Source: an uncultured Clostridia bacterium
GTDB taxonomy: Bacteria; Bacillota; Clostridia; Lachnospirales; Lachnospiraceae
DNA length: 64,000 nt
Reading direction: 5' to 3'
Assembly (NCBI GenBank): GCA_947303805.1
Contig: CAMYZE010000001.1
Span: forward strand, 124,001 to 188,000
Position 1 is the first letter of the stretch. Each line of letters starts with the position of its first letter. Below, in pieces: positions 24,706-34,732 of the stretch. The notes beneath the pieces are model-generated. The model did not search any database. It had not been told where the DNA came from and saw only the letters and a program-made list of their open reading frames with translations. Both the position numbers and the translations under genes were made by a program.

Positions 24706-25758
24706 TTAATGATTTTTATTTTTCTTTCTTATCTCTGCAATTTCTCTAATTAAGTTGGCTGACTTTTCCCAACCAAGACATGGGTCTGTAATAGATTTGC
24801 CATATACACCGTCATCAACCTTTTGATTGCCGTCTTCTATATAAGATTCTATCATAAGACCTTTTACGAGATTGTTTATTTTTTCATTTTCTCCCATTGA
24901 GTGCAGAACCTCTTTAGCAATTCTAATCTGTTCTAAATATTTCTTTCCACTATTTGAGTGGTTGCAATCTATTATCACTGCTGGGTTTATGAATTTTTCT
25001 TTGTCGTAAATATTTGCAAGTATATTTAGTGTCTCATAGTGATAATTTTCATGTGACTCACCATGATGGTTTACATAACCTCGAAGTATAGCATGGGCGA
25101 GAGGATTTCCTTTTGTGGTTGCTTCAAAACCTCTATAGATGAAAGTATGCGATGCCTCAGCGGCTTTTATAGCATTAAGCATAACTGAAAAATCTCCTGA
25201 TGTAGGATTTTTCATACCGACAGGGATATCAATGCCGCTAGCTGTAAGTCTATGCTGTTGATCTTCTACAGATCTAGCTCCTACAGCGACATAAGATAGT
25301 AAATCTGAAAGGTAGCTATGATTTTCAGGGTATAACATTTCATCAGCACACGAAAAACCAGTTTCTGTTAGTGCTGTAAGGTGCAGCCTTCTTATGCCAA
25401 TAATTCCTTTAAGCATATCTGGAGCTTGATTTGGATCAGGCTGATGCAACATTCCTTTATATCCTTCACCAGTAGTTCTTGGTTTATTGGTGTAGATTCT
25501 AGGTATAATTACAAGTTCATTTTTTACGATCTCTTCATCTGCGACATTGCGAAGTCTTTTAATGTAATCAATAACAGCATCTTCTCTATCAGCAGAGCAA
25601 GGACCAATAACTAATATGAACTTATTAGATTCTCCAGTAAAAACCTTACGAATTTCTTCGTCATTAGCTTTCTTTTTTGCAGCAAGATCCTCTGGGACAG
25701 GATACATACTTTTAATTTCCTGAGGTGTAGGAAGCTGCCTATTAAATGTAATATTCAT
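24706..25758 (-). CDS. aroF: 3-deoxy-7-phosphoheptulonate synthase (type I)
   Basis: DAHP synthase condenses phosphoenolpyruvate and erythrose 4-phosphate, the first step of the shikimate pathway. The 350-residue length and motifs (LVIGPCSADRE, PRIYTNKPRTTGEGYKG, GARSVEDQQHR, GMKNPTSGD, DCNHSNSGK) identify the E. coli AroF/G/H type rather than the AroA-beta form common in bacilli. Which allosteric inhibitor it answers to is not visible. The gene name aroF is used generically. AAAGGAG precedes the ATG. It stands alone, divergent from the giant surface protein gene. Confidence 0.93.
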   Translation of the reverse strand: MNITFNRQLPTPQEIKSMYPVPEDLAAKKKANDEEIRKVFTGESNKFILVIGPCSADREDAVIDYIKRLRNVADEEIVKNELVIIPRIYTNKPRTTGEGYKGMLHQPDPNQAPDMLKGIIGIRRLHLTALTETGFSCADEMLYPENHSYLSDLLSYVAVGARSVEDQQHRLTASGIDIPVGMKNPTSGDFSVMLNAIKAAEASHTFIYRGFEATTKGNPLAHAILRGYVNHHGESHENYHYETLNILANIYDKEKFINPAVIIDCNHSNSGKKYLEQIRIAKEVLHSMGENEKINNLVKGLMIESYIEDGNQKVDDGVYGKSITDPCLGWEKSANLIREIAEIRKKNKNH

Positions 25759-25935
25759 CTTTTCTCCTTTTGTATATGAGTATGGTAAGTTTATACGAAC
25801 TCTGAATTTATTAATTTCATTGTTGATATGTTTATTTAATTATAACAAAAAGAACAATAAAAAACTATATTTAGTATACAATATATTTCTAAACCACATC
25901 TTAATACATTTTTAATACTTAGAAATCCATTATGT

Positions 25936-25964
25936 TTGTTAAAGTTCAATAAATTTGGTATAAT
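25936..25964 (+). promoter_or_regulatory. Promoter of the giant surface protein gene
   Basis: TTGTTA (25936-25941) and TATAAT (25959-25964) are 17 bases apart, followed by a 50-base leader with AGAGGGGG. The rest of the 25759-26023 gap is AT-rich with no other clear feature. Confidence 0.7.
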
Positions 25965-26023
25965 ATAATTATAATTACATATAATATGAGACTTTTTATT
26001 TATGTTCAGAGAGGGGGAACAAA

Positions 26024-29000
26024 ATGAAAAATGTTAAATATTACAAACTATGGGGACTCTTAAGAAAGAAAGTGAGCGAGGTACTCATAGTTTCTTTAAT
26101 TGCAATGAATTTGACACATATTAACACTTTTGCTGCAGAAAGAAAGTTTAATTTTGTGCAAGAGATTGAAATAACCGATTCGTTAATAGATGATGATATG
26201 TTTTATATCCCTCACAAGAATTTATTAGTCAATGAAGATGATAATGATAGAAAACATGTGTTTAAAGTAATTAGAAAAGGAAATGCTGAAAAAGCAGAAA
26301 AGGTAAAGCTTACAATGGTAGATGTCTCTGCCAAGTATGACAGAGATTATAGTATAAGAGTAATAGATAAAATGTTCTTTAAAGAGAATGTTCAGAATAA
26401 ACATGTGTCAAAAACCATAGATGAATACATGAGAAGTAACGATTTTGAAGAATATAATTATTCTGATGCTGTAATTGATGGCTCTATTAATGACGATAAT
26501 ATAATGTCAGACGATGAGAAAAACAACTATGAATTATCTGATGAAGAAAAAGATGAATTAACAAATAATGCAAAAAATATATTTGAAGAATATGGCATAG
26601 AAAACGATATTAAAAAGATTGATGATTTAGGAGAAGAGCCAGAAGAAGATATAGAAACAGAAGATAATAGTTTAACAGAAGAAAAGACAACAGAGAAGAT
26701 AGAGACAACAGAAGAAAAAGTTGAAGAAACAGAAACAAGTGTAGCAGAAACAATAGGTGGTTTCACAAATTCAGACGAAGAGTCAAAAATAGAAGAAATA
26801 AAAGAAGAAGAGACAACGATTGAAGAGCAGAAAGCAGAAGAACAAACGAACGAAGAAGAATCTTTAGAAGAGCAAATAGAGGAAACAAATATTGAAGAAA
26901 CAACTTTAGAAGAGCAAACGACAGAGGAAACAACTATAGAGGAGTCAACAACAGAAGAAGCAACAGAAGAAGAACAAACAACAACTGAAGAAGAGCAAAC
27001 CACAGCCGAAGAGCAATCAACAACAGAGGAACAAACTACAACTGTAGGGGAGAGTGCTGCGAGCTCAGAGAAAGAAGTAAAAGAAGAGACCACAACTGTA
27101 GGAGCGAGTTCTACGAGCCCAGAAGAGTCGACAGTAGCCTCATATTCAGAAATCATTTACGGCGATGAAACGGTAGAGTTTGAGACAGTAGTTTCAACTA
27201 ACTCAACTTTATCTATGAGAGATGTTTATGAGATGACAACAGGCAAAAAGAGTGACAAAGTACGTATAAAGCCAGATAGAAACCTTAATGAATTTTTGCC
27301 AAATAAAAACTCCCTAGATGATTTGGCATATATGAATGACAGTATAGCAACTGTGCAAGAAGAACTAAAGTCTGCATATGTAATTTTAGAGTTTAAAGCT
27401 GGACAAACAGAAAAATTAATTGAGATAAGTATTAAAAATGATAATAAGTATAGAGGAAAAAGACAGGTTGGATTTAATCTATCAAGCGTAGATGATAGTA
27501 TTGTGTCTGGACAATATTCAAGTCTAACAGTTCAAATTGAAGACGATGAAGAAGTTGAACCAACATATATAAATTTTGTTGACACAGAGTTTAAACCGCA
27601 AGATGGCTATGTCACTGTAACAATAGAGAGAAGCGGTGATTTATCAAGCGTAGCAACTTGTATGATAGACACCGAAGATATAACTGCAGTAGGAGGACGA
27701 GACTACTCAAAAGTTCACGCAAAATTAGTTTTCGGACTTGGTATTAATGTTCGTAAAGTTAAGATACCAATAGTATCATATTTTGCAAAAAATAGCCTAA
27801 CTTTCAAATTAAAATTACAAGAGCCTGCAGGTGCTTTAATTGGAGATAAAGGAACAGCGACTTGTACTATAAAGAGGACAGATAAGAGTTTTAAACAAGT
27901 AGAAGAAAAATTATCAAAAGAACTGGGTCAAGATTTTGAAAAAGAGCTTGGAGCAAACGAAGAAGTAGCAGCAACTTTTGATGACAAAATTTTAGGCGCA
28001 GGATCAACTGATGATATTGATATGAACTCAACCTTGACTGGAGAAAAATATAAGTTATCTGAAGATTTAGTATGGGCAAGAGACAGTGAATTAAACGACA
28101 ATTCTTATCATTATTTTATAGATGATGGTTATGGATTTAAAGCATATTTTGAAAACCATAGCGTTGATGCTGAAACAGCTTGGGGTCGTTGGTATCTTGA
28201 TGTGCCTGATGGTGGACATTATACAAAAGATATTAGCGGTTTACAAATGGAATGGTCTTGTAATAGAGACAATGCTGATATATTGATTAATCATTGGTAC
28301 CAACCAAAAGGAAGTTCTTCAGCTTGGTATTACGAGATGTATGATAAAAATAGAAGACATTTTGATCACGAGATAAGAAATCTCTATTTTGCTAAGCAAA
28401 CATATTCACCGATAGCTGTTTATTTTAAGCTTACAAGATATGGCGGGATGTGGAGAAAGAGTCCAACCTTAACTATTCATTCTATAAAACCTATATGGAG
28501 AATGTATAACATTTCACTTCTTGATAGTGTTGTTCCTGAACTTGTAGATGCAAATGGTAATAAAACAACTGTTAATGATTATTCAAGATATACGACAGTT
28601 TCTATAGATGGTGCAAAAACAGATGGAACAGGTGTAGCATATCGTGGAAAAACAACAACCATAAAACTTGACAATACTATCAATAACCCATTTTATATTA
28701 AAGCACTTTATATTAAAAATACATCAACTGGTAAATCTGAACTCGTAGCAAAAAATGATGATACAAGCGCCACAACTATTTCATACAAGATGGATGCAGA
28801 GTTTGCGGTAAAGTATGATCCTTATGTTGAGCTAATAGAAAAACAAGGTGGAGGTTGGAACGGTAGATACAAACTTTATGTTGAGCTTGGTACAAAACCA
28901 GCAAAGATAAGAGTGGTAAAAGACGATAGAGTAACCGTAAAGATTTGGAATACAAGTTCAAGTACTGAAACTAAAGAAAAAGATGGAACTGAAACTATTG

Positions 29001-32000
29001 ATTGGGATTATAATATAGGAGACAAAATACATTTCAATGTCACAATGAATCCAGCCTATGGAAACACATTTAGATGCGATGGACTAAATATATATAGGGA
29101 AAAACCTTGGTCGCCAGAGTGGATAACTATAAGAAAACCAACCGATGACAGTGATTATTTCCCACTTGATGCTGAGTACACCGAGATAAAAGTAGTTCCT
29201 CAGGTATCACTAAATGACAATCAAGTTATAGTTCGAATACGAAAAGACATGAGAGATCTTTTCGATACTTCTTATGGTTTCTTTGCGGGCAGAACTGCCT
29301 ATGACTATGGGAGTTACTATGATTATTATATAGCGCCAAATAGTAAAAATATAACAGGTAAATATTTTGACATAAAGGCTAGATGTCTTGACAGTGCATA
29401 TAATCCTGTCTGGTGTGAAAGATATAAAGAAAATATAAGGTACATGCAAAATGAATACTTCTACTTAGGACAAGATAGACCAGAGAATAATATTATATAT
29501 CTAACTTGTGAGACTGCAGATGACACAGAATACTCTGTATCAGGAACTGCATATTACGAAGAAACTCCAATAGGTGGAAGAGTTATTGACAGATATTGGC
29601 AAGTAGCACCTTATATAGGAGTTGTAATAGACGAGACACACTTTGCATACTCTGATATCGAAGGTAATTTTTCTACTATCCCAGGAAAAGGTAAAAACGG
29701 ATTTTATAAGAAACTTAAGATTATTAGTAATGGAGTAGAGAAGTATGCAAGCGTAAAACTTAATAACAGAAATAAAGTTACAAAACAATATAAGATAACT
29801 TACATAGATGGAGAAAAAGTAACTAACAAAGAAGTTTATGACGTCCAAACCGAAGAAATTTTGATTAGTAACATAAATACCATTCACCCTCATGTGACAG
29901 GCGTGAAAGTAAAGAATGTGGACAAAGCTTCTCTTAACGCCGTATATATAAATGATAGAATAACAATCCTAGAAGCAAATGTCCAGCCGAAAAAACTTGA
30001 TGGCACATACTATACTTATACTTACTTAGAAGAAGATGGTTCGGAAGTTACTGCCAATGAAGAAGTTAAAAGGGTTGAGTTCTTGGTAGTTGACATGAAG
30101 AGCCACAATGTAAAGACTGTTATACAGGCAACAAGATCAAATGCCGATAAGACTCTTTGGACTGCTTCCTATACATTTCAAAGAGGGCACTACTCAGAGT
30201 ACATGAGTGGAGATAAACTCTATGTAAGAATGGTTACAAATAAAAAAGTTGGCGATGGAAAAGGTTATGACAGTGATAGAAACGAAAGAGTAGATGTGCC
30301 TATTTTCAATGAAACAACTTATCAGTCTATAACAACCACTATGCCATTTATAGAAGAAGCGGAACAAGAACCAGCACTTGTTAATATTAATTTCCCAACA
30401 CAAGGAACTTATTCTTTGCCACTCCTTGGTGATATGGCTTGTATGTTAAATGCAGTTGGTTTGTCATTAGGTATTGCTATGGATGGCGATCGCATTAGAT
30501 TATTTATAGGTAAGAGATTCGTCGGTAAGGGTACTCAGTTTGATGATAAAGGTAATTATAAAACAGACAATGGGCAAGCGGTTAGTTTTGGCGGCATAAA
30601 ATCTGCTATCGGCAGTATGAAAGATCGTATTAATAGTATGGGAAAGCAAAGGGCTGGCACGATGACTCTCGGAGTACCTAGTTGGCAGTTCCAACCTATA
30701 GTCGGCATTTATTTTGAGTTTGCTCTTTATCATGACTCAAGCGCAGAAATAAAAGATCAATATTTGTTTACAGGTGGTGGAGGCTATCTTGGTGCAATAT
30801 TAAATGGTACATTTAATTTTTATTTCTTAGTATATGGTATACCTTGCTATGTAGGCGGATCTGTAGATATATCTTTTGTAGGAGAATTTGGCGTAGCGAC
30901 CGATGAAGGCACCAATATAGCACTTAATGATCCTAGTCAAAGTTTAATAGAAGAACTTACTAATCACGGACACTTTGAATTTTTGTTTAGAGCTATACTA
31001 TACGGTACAGCCTATGTAGGGGTGGGAATTGCAGGATGTGTAGGCGTGCGTGGTGGATTTATGCTGAGGATGATGTTTATAGATAATCCGTATGTAAGTA
31101 AAAAATATACCGACGTAAGAGAAATGGGATTTGCAATAAATGGATATATAAGAATTTGGATTGATGCAGTACTTCTAAGTATACCGATACCAGTTTATAA
31201 TTTCCCAGATTGGGTAAAGCTTGGATATTTTAAAGATGTAGAAAAATATTATGACGAACATGGAAACCTTCCTTTATTTGGTAGTTCTGGCAGTGCTAAC
31301 AAAAAAGAAAAACTAGAATTAAAACCTAAACCAAGGCCAGATGCGAAGTCGAAGTTTGTAGCTAATGATGATTATTCAGATAGTGATTCATCAAATACAA
31401 ATAGTTTTGACAAAATTTATGGTAGCACATATGTAGAGGATGAAACAAAAACTAAAACTCTTGTAGAAAATGCATACGATAGTGCAGAAGCTAAACTTAT
31501 GAAATTTAGAGTTGATGGGCGAGATAAAGTACTTCTTGTATATCTTGATGATGATAAGACTAGAGGAGACTTAGACCGAACAGTTTTAATGTATTCGATA
31601 TATGATATAGCAGATGATAATTGGACAGAGTCTCGCAAAGTATGGGAAGGTGGTCCTGAAACAGCAGATTTTTCACCAACATTATGTCACTGTGGAACTA
31701 GAATTTTACTAGCATGGGCAAAGAGACCAGATCCAGTTACTGAAGATACGTCGAAAGAAGATTTGTTAAAGAAAATGGAAATTTATACTTCGTTCTTTAA
31801 TTTCTATGCCTTTGGAACACCAGAACGAATGACATATGATGATAGCTATGACAACTATCCACAAATAACATATAGTATCGATAAAAATAGAGACCCTGAG
31901 GTACATTTATATTATTTAAAAAATGATAATGTAACAACAATAGCTACACCTAGTGATTTACTCGACAATGTTCAGCCAGAAGTAAATGGAGCATATCTTG

Positions 32001-34672
32001 TGTACATACCTTATGGTGTAACGGCAATGAATCCAGAATATCATTGGCTTAGAGAGTATTATTACCCTATTGAAAGACCAGAGAGCCTGCCAGAGGGCAT
32101 GACTTATCAAGATTTCATTGAATTGATGAAAGGCCAGAGAATTAAAGATCTGTCTATAAATGTAGGCACAGTCAACATTAACGACCCTAATATTAGTGAT
32201 TATGCATGTGAGACATTGACTCTTGTAGACGATAACGATATAGATGAATTGCAAGAACTTGGAGAAAAGCTTATAGAGGCAAAAGAAAATCATGATTTAC
32301 CTGCAGTAGGAACTTACATAAGTCAAATTGATGCAATGAAAAAACGTTATAATATAGTAGCATATGTAGTGGATGCTGACAGGAATGTTGATACAAAAAA
32401 TGACACAGAACTTTATCTAAAACTTACCAACGCAGATAAAACTATATACTATGATGATTTAAATAGGGATCAATATGTAAAGACAATAAGGCTTTCATAT
32501 AATAATGCTCCAGATATGATGCCAAAGATAATAAAGAATGATTCCGGCACATACTTATTCTGGATACAAAATGAAAGTGCAATTAAAATGCTTCAGCTTG
32601 ATAATATAATTGCAAAAGCATATGACGAAGATCATGCAAATAATCAAATTGAAGTAGGTGAAATAAATATTGTGACAGTAGATAAGACTATACTTAGTGA
32701 TAAGATAAATAATATTACACCATTTACTGATGCTAAAGATAATATTTATATAGCTTGGCAACAGGATTCAACTGACAACATTGAAGAAGTAAGCGATGCT
32801 AGAGAATTACAATTTAGACAAGATTTGTATGTTGCAGGACTTATCAAGTCAGAAGATAATTTTGGAGATATGGTTCAATCTTGGTCAAACCCAGTTAGAT
32901 TTACAAACAATGGAAAGATTAACGATTTACCATCTGTTGTTGCTGACGAAGGGAAGTTATTATTTGTAAATAATCAGTATAAATTAGTTTCAGAAGATGA
33001 TAGTAGCTATGATGAATATGATAGTTATGAAATAACAGATTGTAATCTTCAGTTTACATTGTATAAAGAAAAAAGTTCGCTTTCTATAAACGAGGTTATG
33101 TATGACTTAGTTGAATCATACGATGACGGTAGAAGAAAATATCGTATCTATGTATTTTTAAATAACGATGGTTTAACTGCAGCAAAAGGATACGATTACA
33201 ATGGAAAGATTACTTTAGGTGACACAGTATTAACTAACATAAGTGGAGGCTCAGATGACTATGTCATCCCAGGAAATGTATCAAGAATTGGTGGGGATTC
33301 AATAGTTGCAAGTATATCAAATGCAACTTCGCCTATATACATTACACTTACAAAAGAACAACAAAAGAATTTAAGTAAGGCAAAAGTAACTCTAACGATA
33401 AATGAAAGAGGAGTTACTGATGGTGTAGAATCAAGCAAAGAAGTGTTTGATGTCAAAGAACATTTCGATTTTGTTATAGATAAGACAGAGACAGAAAAAA
33501 CATCATATGGTGATTTAAAGGTAGAGAGAGTAGACGATACTTTCTATATAAAAGGAATATTAAATAATTCAGGAAACATAGACTCTCTAGGTAACGAAAG
33601 AATAGTCGTTATTGACCAAGAAGATTGGGATCACCCTATATCAACAGGCTCATATATTGATTTGAAAATAAATGAGCAGATGCAATTCTCTATTCCACTT
33701 GACAAGTCGGTATTAGATGATGCAGAGATTGGTGTTAAAGACTTTGTGCTTTATGTAAAAAATGATAACGGAGAAATTTTATCATCATATGAGATAGCTT
33801 CTGTAAATATCAAAGCCCCATATAACTTTAAAGTAAATGGCGAGACCGAAAAGATTTATATGGATGTTGGCGATGAGTTAGAGCTTAATACAACTTATGC
33901 TCCAAGTGAGAAATATAAAAATGCAACTATTATGTATGCGGTAGGTGATAACACTGTAGCAAGTGTTGAAAACAATAAATTGCATGGTGTCGCAACTGGA
34001 AGTACAACATTATCACTTACGACAAAAGAGTTTGGTGGTAGCAAGACAATACTAGTACAAGTTGGTCCAGACGAAGAATCAACTCCAATTCCATCCCCAA
34101 CTCCAGGTCCTACACCTTATAATCCAGGAGGAGGAAGCAGCGGAGGTAGTGGCGGTGGAAGTGGCGGTGGTGGAAGTGGCGGCGGTGGCGGCGGCGGTGG
34201 CGGAGCTGGACCAGGCGCAGAGGAACCTCCAGTAACCACCATCACAGAAAACAAGAATATAAAAGAAGTATTCTTACTTGAAAATGTAGTGTGGGAATAT
34301 GCACCTCTAACTAATGAATGGACAATGAGAGGAACAAATGCTTATGGACAGGAAACAAAATTAGTTGATGGTTTCTATATGATATTTACAAAGATAGATA
34401 ATAAAGTTACAGATAATCCATACGATAACTATGTAAACGACACATACTATTTTGATAAAAATGGAAAAATGGTAACAGGGTGGCTTCAAACGGCTGATGG
34501 TAAATGGTATTTCTTTGAAACAGAAAAGAATGCAAATGAAGGAAAGATGTGCAAAGGATGGAAATTTATAAGCAATACTTGGTATTATTTTAACAGTGAT
34601 GGAAGCTTACTGGTATCGGCAATGACACCGGATGGTTATTTTGTAGATGCAGAAGGAAAACTAATTCAATAA
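26024..34672 (+). CDS. Giant secreted surface protein with Calx-beta, Ig-like and cell-wall-binding regions
   Basis: The 2882-residue protein begins with a long signal peptide likely cut after NTFAA (residue 38). Residues about 205-375 are a low-complexity Glu/Thr-rich stalk with two palindromic elements embedded (341-366). Calx-beta-like segments lie at about 390-620 (GRDYS and IVSYFAKNSLTFKLKL-type strands). A carboxypeptidase-regulatory-like beta domain sits near 1170-1245. Residues about 1800-2350 contain recurrent strand patterns suggesting a beta-propeller. A Big2-type Ig domain lies at about 2600-2685. A Pro- then Gly-rich linker (2686-2731) leads to C-terminal aromatic cell-wall-binding repeats. 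It is probably a wall-attached adhesin or scaffold. The ligand is unknown. Confidence 0.85.
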   Translation: MKNVKYYKLWGLLRKKVSEVLIVSLIAMNLTHINTFAAERKFNFVQEIEITDSLIDDDMFYIPHKNLLVNEDDNDRKHVFKVIRKGNAEKAEKVKLTMVDVSAKYDRDYSIRVIDKMFFKENVQNKHVSKTIDEYMRSNDFEEYNYSDAVIDGSINDDNIMSDDEKNNYELSDEEKDELTNNAKNIFEEYGIENDIKKIDDLGEEPEEDIETEDNSLTEEKTTEKIETTEEKVEETETSVAETIGGFTNSDEESKIEEIKEEETTIEEQKAEEQTNEEESLEEQIEETNIEETTLEEQTTEETTIEESTTEEATEEEQTTTEEEQTTAEEQSTTEEQTTTVGESAASSEKEVKEETTTVGASSTSPEESTVASYSEIIYGDETVEFETVVSTNSTLSMRDVYEMTTGKKSDKVRIKPDRNLNEFLPNKNSLDDLAYMNDSIATVQEELKSAYVILEFKAGQTEKLIEISIKNDNKYRGKRQVGFNLSSVDDSIVSGQYSSLTVQIEDDEEVEPTYINFVDTEFKPQDGYVTVTIERSGDLSSVATCMIDTEDITAVGGRDYSKVHAKLVFGLGINVRKVKIPIVSYFAKNSLTFKLKLQEPAGALIGDKGTATCTIKRTDKSFKQVEEKLSKELGQDFEKELGANEEVAATFDDKILGAGSTDDIDMNSTLTGEKYKLSEDLVWARDSELNDNSYHYFIDDGYGFKAYFENHSVDAETAWGRWYLDVPDGGHYTKDISGLQMEWSCNRDNADILINHWYQPKGSSSAWYYEMYDKNRRHFDHEIRNLYFAKQTYSPIAVYFKLTRYGGMWRKSPTLTIHSIKPIWRMYNISLLDSVVPELVDANGNKTTVNDYSRYTTVSIDGAKTDGTGVAYRGKTTTIKLDNTINNPFYIKALYIKNTSTGKSELVAKNDDTSATTISYKMDAEFAVKYDPYVELIEKQGGGWNGRYKLYVELGTKPAKIRVVKDDRVTVKIWNTSSSTETKEKDGTETIDWDYNIGDKIHFNVTMNPAYGNTFRCDGLNIYREKPWSPEWITIRKPTDDSDYFPLDAEYTEIKVVPQVSLNDNQVIVRIRKDMRDLFDTSYGFFAGRTAYDYGSYYDYYIAPNSKNITGKYFDIKARCLDSAYNPVWCERYKENIRYMQNEYFYLGQDRPENNIIYLTCETADDTEYSVSGTAYYEETPIGGRVIDRYWQVAPYIGVVIDETHFAYSDIEGNFSTIPGKGKNGFYKKLKIISNGVEKYASVKLNNRNKVTKQYKITYIDGEKVTNKEVYDVQTEEILISNINTIHPHVTGVKVKNVDKASLNAVYINDRITILEANVQPKKLDGTYYTYTYLEEDGSEVTANEEVKRVEFLVVDMKSHNVKTVIQATRSNADKTLWTASYTFQRGHYSEYMSGDKLYVRMVTNKKVGDGKGYDSDRNERVDVPIFNETTYQSITTTMPFIEEAEQEPALVNINFPTQGTYSLPLLGDMACMLNAVGLSLGIAMDGDRIRLFIGKRFVGKGTQFDDKGNYKTDNGQAVSFGGIKSAIGSMKDRINSMGKQRAGTMTLGVPSWQFQPIVGIYFEFALYHDSSAEIKDQYLFTGGGGYLGAILNGTFNFYFLVYGIPCYVGGSVDISFVGEFGVATDEGTNIALNDPSQSLIEELTNHGHFEFLFRAILYGTAYVGVGIAGCVGVRGGFMLRMMFIDNPYVSKKYTDVREMGFAINGYIRIWIDAVLLSIPIPVYNFPDWVKLGYFKDVEKYYDEHGNLPLFGSSGSANKKEKLELKPKPRPDAKSKFVANDDYSDSDSSNTNSFDKIYGSTYVEDETKTKTLVENAYDSAEAKLMKFRVDGRDKVLLVYLDDDKTRGDLDRTVLMYSIYDIADDNWTESRKVWEGGPETADFSPTLCHCGTRILLAWAKRPDPVTEDTSKEDLLKKMEIYTSFFNFYAFGTPERMTYDDSYDNYPQITYSIDKNRDPEVHLYYLKNDNVTTIATPSDLLDNVQPEVNGAYLVYIPYGVTAMNPEYHWLREYYYPIERPESLPEGMTYQDFIELMKGQRIKDLSINVGTVNINDPNISDYACETLTLVDDNDIDELQELGEKLIEAKENHDLPAVGTYISQIDAMKKRYNIVAYVVDADRNVDTKNDTELYLKLTNADKTIYYDDLNRDQYVKTIRLSYNNAPDMMPKIIKNDSGTYLFWIQNESAIKMLQLDNIIAKAYDEDHANNQIEVGEINIVTVDKTILSDKINNITPFTDAKDNIYIAWQQDSTDNIEEVSDARELQFRQDLYVAGLIKSEDNFGDMVQSWSNPVRFTNNGKINDLPSVVADEGKLLFVNNQYKLVSEDDSSYDEYDSYEITDCNLQFTLYKEKSSLSINEVMYDLVESYDDGRRKYRIYVFLNNDGLTAAKGYDYNGKITLGDTVLTNISGGSDDYVIPGNVSRIGGDSIVASISNATSPIYITLTKEQQKNLSKAKVTLTINERGVTDGVESSKEVFDVKEHFDFVIDKTETEKTSYGDLKVERVDDTFYIKGILNNSGNIDSLGNERIVVIDQEDWDHPISTGSYIDLKINEQMQFSIPLDKSVLDDAEIGVKDFVLYVKNDNGEILSSYEIASVNIKAPYNFKVNGETEKIYMDVGDELELNTTYAPSEKYKNATIMYAVGDNTVASVENNKLHGVATGSTTLSLTTKEFGGSKTILVQVGPDEESTPIPSPTPGPTPYNPGGGSSGGSGGGSGGGGSGGGGGGGGGAGPGAEEPPVTTITENKNIKEVFLLENVVWEYAPLTNEWTMRGTNAYGQETKLVDGFYMIFTKIDNKVTDNPYDNYVNDTYYFDKNGKMVTGWLQTADGKWYFFETEKNANEGKMCKGWKFISNTWYYFNSDGSLLVSAMTPDGYFVDAEGKLIQ
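27044..27120 (+). repeat. GTAN-hairpin elements in frame in the giant protein (copies d1 and d2)
   Basis: d2 (27098-27120) reads GTAG, GAGC-GA-GT-TCT-AC-GA-GCCC. d1 (27044-27066) has the GTAG head but decayed arms. Both are translated within the Glu/Thr-rich stalk as VGESAASS and VGASSTSP, interrupting an otherwise Glu/Thr pattern. Confidence 0.7.
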
Positions 34673-34679
34673 AAAAAAG

Positions 34680-34709
34680 AGACTGGGTTATAAAAACCCA
34701 GTCTTTTTT
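34680..34709. terminator. Bidirectional terminator between giant gene and tyrA
   Basis: A 9-10-bp stem (agactgggtt with aacccagtct) has T runs on both sides and serves both converging genes. Confidence 0.9.
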
Positions 34710-34732
34710 GTATGGGTGAGCTATGCGAGCCC
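34710..34732 (+). repeat. GTAN-hairpin element, copy e
   Basis: The copy reads GTAT, GGGT-GA-GC-TAT-GC-GA-GCCC, with one T-G wobble pair in the arm. It lies between the terminator and tyrA, its last base being shared with the tyrA stop codon. Confidence 0.75.

Noticed and set aside
26527..27156. A 209-codon minus-strand open frame rich in Ser and Val opposite the giant gene
   Set aside because: It is the mirror of the Glu/Thr-rich codon repeat of the real gene (GAA/ACA read backwards). No ribosome site or recognisable domain supports it.
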